A stretch of 64,000 nucleotides of DNA, taken from assembly GCF_000243395.2 (NCBI RefSeq), contig NZ_CM001484.1, positions 1,351,568 to 1,415,567 of the forward strand, read 5' to 3'. This DNA comes from Saccharomonospora glauca K62. Its GTDB lineage: Bacteria; Actinomycetota; Actinomycetes; Mycobacteriales; Pseudonocardiaceae. Shown here in pieces: positions 58,590 to 64,000 of the stretch; the first letter of the stretch is position 1; each line of letters begins with the position of its first letter. The position numbers were made by a program, and so were the translations under genes. A model generated the notes under the pieces. That model did not search any database. It was not told the DNA's origin and was given only the letters and a program-made list of their open reading frames with translations.

Positions 58590-61030
58590 TGACCGCCACG
58601 ATGGAACCGGAGATCGGCAAGGCCCGGCGCCGCAAGGAGGACGCGCGGCTGATCACCGGCCGGACCCGCTGGACCGACAACATCACCCTGCCCGGCATGG
58701 TGCACTTCGCCGTGCTGCGCAGCCCCGTCGCGCACGCGCGCATCACGCGGATCGACACGTCGGAGGCCGAGCGGATGCCGGGTGTCGTCGCGGTGTACAC
58801 CGCCGACGACCTCGATCCCGAGGGCGCCATCGGCATGCCGTGCGCGTGGCCCATCACCCCGGACATGAAGTGGCCGAGGCGTCCGATGCTGGCGCAGGGC
58901 ACCGTCAACTACGCGGGTGAGGGAATCGCCGTCGTCGTGGCGCGCAGCCCCGGCGAGGCGTACGACGCGCTCTCCGAGATCGACGTCGAGTACGACGAGC
59001 TGCCCGTGGTGCTGGGGCTGGAGGCGGCGATCGCCGAGGACGCGCCGCTCGTGCACGCCGACCTGGGGACCAATCGCAGCGCCGTGTGGACGTTCGACTC
59101 CGCCGAGGCGGGAACGGGCGATGACGTCGAGCAGGCCATCGCGAACTCGGAGGTCGTGCTGCGGAAGCGGTTCCGGCAGCAGCGGCTCATCCCGTCGTTC
59201 ATGGAACCCCGCTCCGTGGTGGTGGACCCGACGGCCGCGCAGCTCACCATGTGGTCGGCCACCCAGATTCCGCACATCACCAAGACCCTGGCAGCGCTGA
59301 CGCTCGGTATCCCGGAGCACCAGCTCCGCGTCATCGCCCCCGACGTGGGAGGCGGGTTCGGCGGCAAGCTGGCCGTGATCCCCGAGGAGTTCCTCGCACT
59401 GCTCATAGCCAAAAAGCTCGGCAGGCCGGTGAAGTGGACCGAGTCGCGGTCGGAGTCGATGGTGGCCGCACACCACGGTCGCGACCAGCTCCAGGACATC
59501 ACCATCTGCGCCACGCGGGACGGCAAGCTCACCGGGCTGAAGGTGGAGTTGCTCGCCGACATGGGCGCCTACCTCAGTCTGGTCGGTCCGGGCGTGCCGA
59601 TCCTCGGCGCGTTCATGTTCAACGCGATCTACAAGATCCCGGCGTACCACTTCACGTGCACGAACGTGTTCACCAACACCACCGTCACCGACGCCTACCG
59701 GGGCGCCGGACGGCCGGAGGCCACGTACGCCATCGAACGCATGATGGACGAACTCGCCGCCGAGCTCGGCATGGACCCGGTGGAGTTGCGCCGGAAGAAC
59801 TGGATCACCCACGACGAGTTCCCCTACACCACCGTCGCGGGGCTGACCTACGACTCGGGCAACTACGAGGCCGCCACCGAGAAGGCCCTCCAGTTGTTCG
59901 ACTACGAGGGACTGCGCCGGGAGCAGCGCGAGCGGCGGGAACGCGGCGACACCGTGCAGCTCGGTATCGGCGTCTCGACGTTCACGGAGATGTGCGGCCT
60001 GGCGCCGTCGCGGGTGCTCGGGTCGCTCGACTACTCGGCGGGTGGCTGGGAGCACGCCTCCATCCGGATGCTGCCCACCGGCAAGGTGGAGGTCATCACC
60101 GGGGTGTCGCCCCACGGGCAGGGCCACGAGACGGCCTGGAGCCAGATCGTGGCCGACCGGCTCGGGGTGCCGTTCGAGGACGTGGAGATCCTGCACGGCG
60201 ACACCCAGTCGTCGCACAAGGGGCTCGACACCTACGGGTCGCGTTCCCTGGCCGTGGGCGGGATCGCGGTCGTGAAGGCCGCCGAGAAGGTCGTGGCCAA
60301 GGCCCGTCGCATCGCCGCGCACATGATGGAGTGCTCGGAGGACGACCTGGAGTTCTCGGGTGGCACGTTCAAGGTCAAGGGCACCGACCGGTCCACCGGC
60401 ATCCAGGACATCGCCCTCGCCGTGTTTGCGGCGCACGACCTGCCGGACGACGTGGAACCGTCGCTCGACGCCGAGGCGACCTTCGACCCGGAGAACTTCT
60501 CCTTCCCGCACGGCACCCACCTGTGCGCGGTGGAGGTGGACACCGAGACCGGCCGGGTGGCGATCCGCAAGTACGTGTGTGTGGACGACGTCGGCACGGT
60601 GGTCAACCCGCTCATCGTCGAGGGGCAGGTCCACGGCGGACTCGCGCAGGGCATCGCGCAGGCGCTGTTCGAGGAGGCCGCGTTCGACGAGAGCGGCACA
60701 CTGATGTCCGGCACGTTCGCCGACTACCTGCTGCCCTCGGCCGCGGACCTGCCGTCGTTCACCGCCGAGCGCACCGAGACGCCCGCGACCACCAACCCGC
60801 TCGGGGTGAAGGGCGTGGGCGAGGCGGGCACCATCGCCTCCACCCCGGCCGTCGTGAACGCCGTCGTCGACGCGGTGCGGCACTTCGGGGTGAACGACAT
60901 CGAGATGCCGTGCACGCCCATGCGGGTGTGGCGGGCGATCCATACCGGAGAACGAGCCGCGGGTGGCACCGGCACCGAGGCCGGTGGAGGACTCGGCTCG
61001 ATCGACGCCGAACACGGAGGTGCGCAGTGA
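58589..61030 (+). CDS. Molybdenum hydroxylase large subunit, CoxL form II-like
   Basis: An 813-residue molybdopterin-binding subunit of the xanthine dehydrogenase superfamily. The active-site loop reads AYRGAGR (369-375), the form II signature, not the AYXCSFR with the copper-binding Cys of true CO dehydrogenase (form I). The catalytic Glu is in GVGEAGT (about 744); GGGFGGK (about 254) is the cofactor motif. It should hydroxylate an unknown, perhaps aromatic or N-heterocyclic, compound. The MocA gene suggests the cytidylated cofactor. It overlaps the medium subunit gene by 4 bases. Confidence 0.92.
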   Translation: MTATMEPEIGKARRRKEDARLITGRTRWTDNITLPGMVHFAVLRSPVAHARITRIDTSEAERMPGVVAVYTADDLDPEGAIGMPCAWPITPDMKWPRRPMLAQGTVNYAGEGIAVVVARSPGEAYDALSEIDVEYDELPVVLGLEAAIAEDAPLVHADLGTNRSAVWTFDSAEAGTGDDVEQAIANSEVVLRKRFRQQRLIPSFMEPRSVVVDPTAAQLTMWSATQIPHITKTLAALTLGIPEHQLRVIAPDVGGGFGGKLAVIPEEFLALLIAKKLGRPVKWTESRSESMVAAHHGRDQLQDITICATRDGKLTGLKVELLADMGAYLSLVGPGVPILGAFMFNAIYKIPAYHFTCTNVFTNTTVTDAYRGAGRPEATYAIERMMDELAAELGMDPVELRRKNWITHDEFPYTTVAGLTYDSGNYEAATEKALQLFDYEGLRREQRERRERGDTVQLGIGVSTFTEMCGLAPSRVLGSLDYSAGGWEHASIRMLPTGKVEVITGVSPHGQGHETAWSQIVADRLGVPFEDVEILHGDTQSSHKGLDTYGSRSLAVGGIAVVKAAEKVVAKARRIAAHMMECSEDDLEFSGGTFKVKGTDRSTGIQDIALAVFAAHDLPDDVEPSLDAEATFDPENFSFPHGTHLCAVEVDTETGRVAIRKYVCVDDVGTVVNPLIVEGQVHGGLAQGIAQALFEEAAFDESGTLMSGTFADYLLPSAADLPSFTAERTETPATTNPLGVKGVGEAGTIASTPAVVNAVVDAVRHFGVNDIEMPCTPMRVWRAIHTGERAAGGTGTEAGGGLGSIDAEHGGAQ

Positions 61031-61881
61031 TCCCGGCCCCGTTCGACTACCTCGCCCCGTCCACAGTGGATGAGGCCATCCGGGCGCTGTCCGAGGCGGG
61101 GGAGGACGCCAAGGTCATCGCGGGCGGCCAGAGCCTGCTGCCCGTGCTGCGCCTGCGCATGGCGGCCCCCACCACGTTGATCGACCTCGGCCGGATCGCC
61201 GAACTGCGTGGGGTGCGCGACGACGGCGACGCCATCGTGATCGGCGCCATGACCACGCACCACGAGGTGCTGCACGACCCGCTGATCGCCGACCACGCGG
61301 AGCTGCTGGCCAAAGCGACGGCTACCGTGGCCGACCCGCAGGTGCGCCATCGCGGCACGTTCGGTGGCTCGCTCGCCCACGCCGACCCGGCCGGTGACCT
61401 CCTGGCACCGACCCTCGCGCTGGGCGCGGACATGGTCGTGCGGGGTATGGACGGCTCCCGCACCGTCCCGGCGGCGGAGTTCTTCTCCGACTTCTTCACC
61501 ACCGCCATGCGTCCCGACGAGATCCTCGTGGAGGTTCGGGTTCCCAAGCACACCGGTTGGCGAGCGCACTACGAGAAGTTCAACCGCGTCGCCCAGGCGT
61601 GGTCGATCGTGGCCGTGGCCGCCACCGTGCGGACGGAGGGCGGAAACATCGCCGAGGCGAGGATCGGCCTGACCAACATGGCGTCGGTGCCGGTACGGGC
61701 CCGTGCCGTCGAGGAAGCCCTGGTGGGGCAGCCCGCCACGGCCGACGCCATCCGGGCGGCCGCCGAGCGCGCGGCGGAGGGCACCAGCCCCGCCGCCGAC
61801 AACAACGCCGACGCCGAGTATCGGCAGCACCTTGCTCGGGTACTCACCGGCAGGGCACTCACCTCGGCGGTCACCGGCTGA
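61027..61881 (+). CDS. Molybdenum hydroxylase FAD subunit, CoxM-like
   Basis: A 284-residue FAD-binding subunit. AGGQSLLPVLRLR (about 38) and TFGGSLAHADPAGD (about 113) are the two FAD contacts of the vanillyl-alcohol-oxidase-like fold in this family. The CO dehydrogenase-type C-terminal domain follows. The GTG overlaps the large subunit stop (GTGA). Confidence 0.93.
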   Translation: MIPAPFDYLAPSTVDEAIRALSEAGEDAKVIAGGQSLLPVLRLRMAAPTTLIDLGRIAELRGVRDDGDAIVIGAMTTHHEVLHDPLIADHAELLAKATATVADPQVRHRGTFGGSLAHADPAGDLLAPTLALGADMVVRGMDGSRTVPAAEFFSDFFTTAMRPDEILVEVRVPKHTGWRAHYEKFNRVAQAWSIVAVAATVRTEGGNIAEARIGLTNMASVPVRARAVEEALVGQPATADAIRAAAERAAEGTSPAADNNADAEYRQHLARVLTGRALTSAVTG

Positions 61882-61901
61882 GTTCTCCCTCGCGGCTGTG
61901 T

Positions 61902-61970
61902 TCCCGAGGCCACGTTCGGTAGTGATCGCCGAGTTACAGTGGCCTCGGGACGGCCTTGGTGATCAAGGCC
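61902..61970 (+). terminator. Two consecutive perfect hairpins after the FAD subunit gene
   Basis: TCCCGAGGCCAC (61902-61913) pairs perfectly with GTGGCCTCGGGA (61939-61950) around a 25-base loop, and GGCCTTG-GTGAT-CAAGGCC (61952-61970) follows at once. They lie in the 126-base gap before coxG and probably end or reduce transcription of the subunit operon. Confidence 0.65.
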
Positions 61971-62007
61971 CATGCACAGTGAAGGACATGAGGAAGGAGG
62001 TCGGCCC

Positions 62008-62739
62008 GTGCGGCTCGACCACGAATTCACCGTTCCGGCGCCCATCGACGAGGTATGGAGGGCGGTACTGGACCCGGAACGCGTCGCGCCCTGCATGCCG
62101 GGGGCGACCCTCACCTCCGTTGAGGGGGACAAGTTCAAGGGCACGGTGAAGGTCAAGCTCGGGCCGGTGTCCTTGCTGTACAAGGGATCGGGCGAGTTCC
62201 TCGAGAAGAACGCCGACGAGCGCAAGATCGTGATCAAGGCGTCCGGCAAGGACTCCCGTGGCGCGGGGACGGCCGCGGCCACCGTGACCGTGACCCTCAC
62301 CGCCGAGGGCGGCTCCACGAAGGGCGCCGTGGCCACCGATCTCAACGTCACCGGCAAGCCGGCGCAGTTCGGTCGCGGCATGATCTCCGAGGTCGGCGGC
62401 AAGATCCTGGACAACTTCGCCGCCAACCTCGCCGACATGCTCGGTGAGGCGAGCGAGGGCAAGGGTGAGGACACCGCCGCGGGCGAGTCGAAGACCTCCG
62501 AGGGCGCCACGGCGGGAGCCACGACGGAGACCGCCGGAGGAGCCGGGGCGGATGCGGCCACCGGAAGGCCGAAGCTGGAGAGCGTCAAGCCCACGGCTTC
62601 CACGCCGAGGGAGGCCGAGCCGATCGACCTGGTCGATTACGCGGGTGCCTCCGTCGCCAAGCGCGTCGCGCCCGCGCTCGCCGCGCTGGCGGCTCTCTTC
62701 GCCTTCCTCGCGGTGAGGAGGCTGCTCCGCCGCCGCTGA
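62008..62739 (+). CDS. CoxG-like SRPBCC protein with C-terminal membrane anchor
   Basis: A 243-residue protein. The SRPBCC/CoxG domain (VPAPIDEVWRAVLDPERVAP, then CMPGA, about 8-150) is followed by an Ala/Thr/Glu-rich linker and a C-terminal hydrophobic helix (about 218-237) ending in RRLLRRR. CoxG proteins tether CO dehydrogenase-type enzymes to the membrane in carboxydotrophs. AGGAAGGAGG precedes the GTG at 62008. The linker is longer than the core needs and likely disordered. Confidence 0.87.
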   Translation: MRLDHEFTVPAPIDEVWRAVLDPERVAPCMPGATLTSVEGDKFKGTVKVKLGPVSLLYKGSGEFLEKNADERKIVIKASGKDSRGAGTAAATVTVTLTAEGGSTKGAVATDLNVTGKPAQFGRGMISEVGGKILDNFAANLADMLGEASEGKGEDTAAGESKTSEGATAGATTETAGGAGADAATGRPKLESVKPTASTPREAEPIDLVDYAGASVAKRVAPALAALAALFAFLAVRRLLRRR

Positions 62740-62845
62740 CACGGTGGTCGGGAACCCGGACACACTCACGTTTCGGGTGCGCGGGGCGACATCCGGGTGT
62801 GCCCTCCTCGGGAAGATGACCGCTCGATCGGGCGTTGCACTCGGC

Positions 62846-63913
62846 ATGCGGGCTGATCACGAAACCGACGTCGTCGTCATCGGTGCCGGACAGGCGGGAC
62901 TGTCGTCGGCCTACTTCCTGCACCGTGCGGGCTTGCGCGACGACGTCGGTTTCGTGGTGCTCGACCACGGCAAGCGTGCCGGTGGTGCCTGGCAGTACCG
63001 CTGGCCGACGTTGCGGATGAACCGGGTCCACGGTGTCCACGACCTGCCCGGATTCCGCCTCGCCGAGATCGCCTTCGAGCCCACCGACTCCGCCGCCGAG
63101 GTGATGGCCGCCTACTTCGCCGAGTACGAGCGCGTGTTCGACCTGCCCGTCCGGCGGCCCGTGAGCGTGCGTGCCGTGCACCGGGTGCCCGACGGCCGGT
63201 TCCTCGTCGTCACCTCGGGGGAGACGTGGCTCGCCCGAGGCGTGATCAACGCGACGGGGACCTGGGACAAGCCGTTCTGGCCGTACTACCCCGGCAGGGA
63301 GGAGTTCCGGGGGAGGCAACTGCACACCGCCGACTACACCGGGCCCGCGTCGATGGCGGGCGCGGACGTCGTCGTGGTGGGTGGTGGGACGTCGGCGGTG
63401 CAGCTGCTCGTGGAGATCGCGGAGGTCGCGGGCAGCACCACCTGGGCCACGCGGCGGCCCCCGGTCTTCCACGAGGGGGAGTTCACCCCGGAGTACGGGC
63501 GCGAAGTCGTCGCCGAGGTCGACCGGCGGGTCCGGGAGGGGAGGCCGCCCGGCAGTGTCGTCGGGGTGACCGGGTTGACGTTGACGCCCGAGGTGCGAGC
63601 CGCTCGGGACGCCGGGCTGTTGGAGCGGCGGCCGATGTTCGCGCGTATCACCCCGCACGGCGTGTGGTGGCCGGACGGGCGGTGGCAACACGCCGACGTG
63701 ATCCTGTGGGCGACGGGTTTCCGCCCGGCGTTGGACCATCTGGCGCCGTTGCGGCTACGCGGACCGGGCGGGGGCATCCGGATGAACGGCACGCGAGTGG
63801 TGGGTGTGCCGCGACTGCGTCTCGTGGGATACGGTCCGTCGGCGAGCACCGTGGGCGCGAACCGGGCCGGTCGGGAGGCCGTGCGGGGTCTGCTGGCGGA
63901 ACTCGGTCGATGA
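62846..63913 (+). CDS. FAD-dependent NAD(P)-binding monooxygenase-like protein
   Basis: A 355-residue flavoprotein with two dinucleotide-binding motifs: VVVIGAGQAGLSSAYFL (about 9-25) for FAD and VVVVGGGTSAVQLLVEIA (about 174-191) for NADPH, and WATGFRP (about 290). It resembles the CzcO/YdhS-like group of flavin monooxygenases. The start is uncertain; ATG 62846 begins just before the FAD motif and ATG 62816 is possible. The stop overlaps the following start by 4 bases. Confidence 0.83.
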   Translation: MRADHETDVVVIGAGQAGLSSAYFLHRAGLRDDVGFVVLDHGKRAGGAWQYRWPTLRMNRVHGVHDLPGFRLAEIAFEPTDSAAEVMAAYFAEYERVFDLPVRRPVSVRAVHRVPDGRFLVVTSGETWLARGVINATGTWDKPFWPYYPGREEFRGRQLHTADYTGPASMAGADVVVVGGGTSAVQLLVEIAEVAGSTTWATRRPPVFHEGEFTPEYGREVVAEVDRRVREGRPPGSVVGVTGLTLTPEVRAARDAGLLERRPMFARITPHGVWWPDGRWQHADVILWATGFRPALDHLAPLRLRGPGGGIRMNGTRVVGVPRLRLVGYGPSASTVGANRAGREAVRGLLAELGR

Positions 63914-64000
63914 CGGCTGACACCGCTGCGGAGACCTCCGTATGCGACCGATGTGGTTATTCGTTCGAAACGAATTTTGCCTTGCGGAAAATGTTATTTT
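63910..64000 (+). CDS. Partial zinc-ribbon protein, cut by the window end
   Basis: An ATG overlapping the monooxygenase stop (ATGA) opens a frame that runs off the window: MTADTAAETSVCDRCGYSF, then ETNFALRKMLF. Cys 12 and 15 (CDRC) suggest a zinc ribbon. From about 63950 the DNA becomes AT-rich, unlike any other coding region here, which suggests imported DNA or an AT-rich regulatory overlap. Family unknown. Confidence 0.55.
   Translation, partial: MTADTAAETSVCDRCGYSFETNFALRKMLF

Noticed and set aside
58589-61030. Aerobic copper-molybdenum CO dehydrogenase
   Set aside because: The active-site loop is AYRGAGR without the copper-binding Cys of form I CoxL.

Overview
The window is high-GC (about 70 percent) actinobacterial chromosome. 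Gene order and protein features fit a member of the Pseudonocardiaceae, probably Saccharomonospora or a close relative. Support comes from the order rne, rplU, rpmA, obgE, proB, nadD, rsfS, gpgP, octT, degV, comEA, comEC, holA, rpsT, lepA, hemW, which resembles mycobacterial order, and from WhiB, DUF5709, F420-type and methylglucose-lipopolysaccharide genes. Many genes look leaderless, with a TANNNT box 6 to 8 bases before the start codon. I see no rRNA, complete tRNA, insertion sequence, prophage or CRISPR array.

Layout. 0-3.3 kb: a sialate-type transporter and lyase-like aldolase, divergent from a GntR regulator, with a perfect palindromic operator between. 3.3-8 kb: an ABC-2 exporter, a small membrane protein and a secreted subtilase. 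8.4-15 kb: RNase E/G, L21, L27, Obg and glutamate 5-kinase. 15-26 kb: an MHS transporter, then nadD, rsfS, gpgP, octT, degV, comEA, comEC, a threonine-synthase-family enzyme behind a clear SAM-I riboswitch, holA and rpsT. 26-33 kb: a VOC protein, a methyltransferase, lepA, two oxidoreductases, a barstar-family gene and an enoyl-CoA hydratase. 33-39 kb: an assimilatory sulfate reduction operon (sulfite reductase, small zinc ribbon, cysH, cysD, cysN, sirohydrochlorin chelatase) preceded by a cysteine-containing leader peptide. 39-48 kb: hemW, a trans-acting enoyl reductase, WhiB, an F420-type oxidoreductase, an ECF sigma factor, DUF202 proteins, a STAS protein, DUF5709, UdgX and an alcohol dehydrogenase. 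48-53 kb: glycerate kinase, hydroxypyruvate-reductase-like dehydrogenase, thiolase and an IclR regulator. 53-64 kb: a molybdenum hydroxylase locus (MocA, MoxR, VWA, XdhC, then small, large and medium subunits and CoxG), a flavin monooxygenase and the start of an AT-rich zinc-ribbon gene.

Points of greatest interest: (1) the SAM-I riboswitch whose P1 helix overlaps the ribosome binding site of a ThrC-family gene, which suggests a role in methionine rather than threonine synthesis; (2) an inverted array of exact 21-bp-period repeats that also encodes the C-terminus of the sirohydrochlorin chelatase; (3) the cysteine leader peptide of the sulfate operon; (4) two alternative-sigma-type promoters (GNNT-N16-GGGTAC) near sigma and STAS genes; (5) paired DnaA boxes upstream of comEA; (6) a tRNA 3'-end-like fragment inside the cys operon; (7) a barstar gene without a recognisable RNase partner.

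All functional calls are from reading motifs and family knowledge; no search was run.
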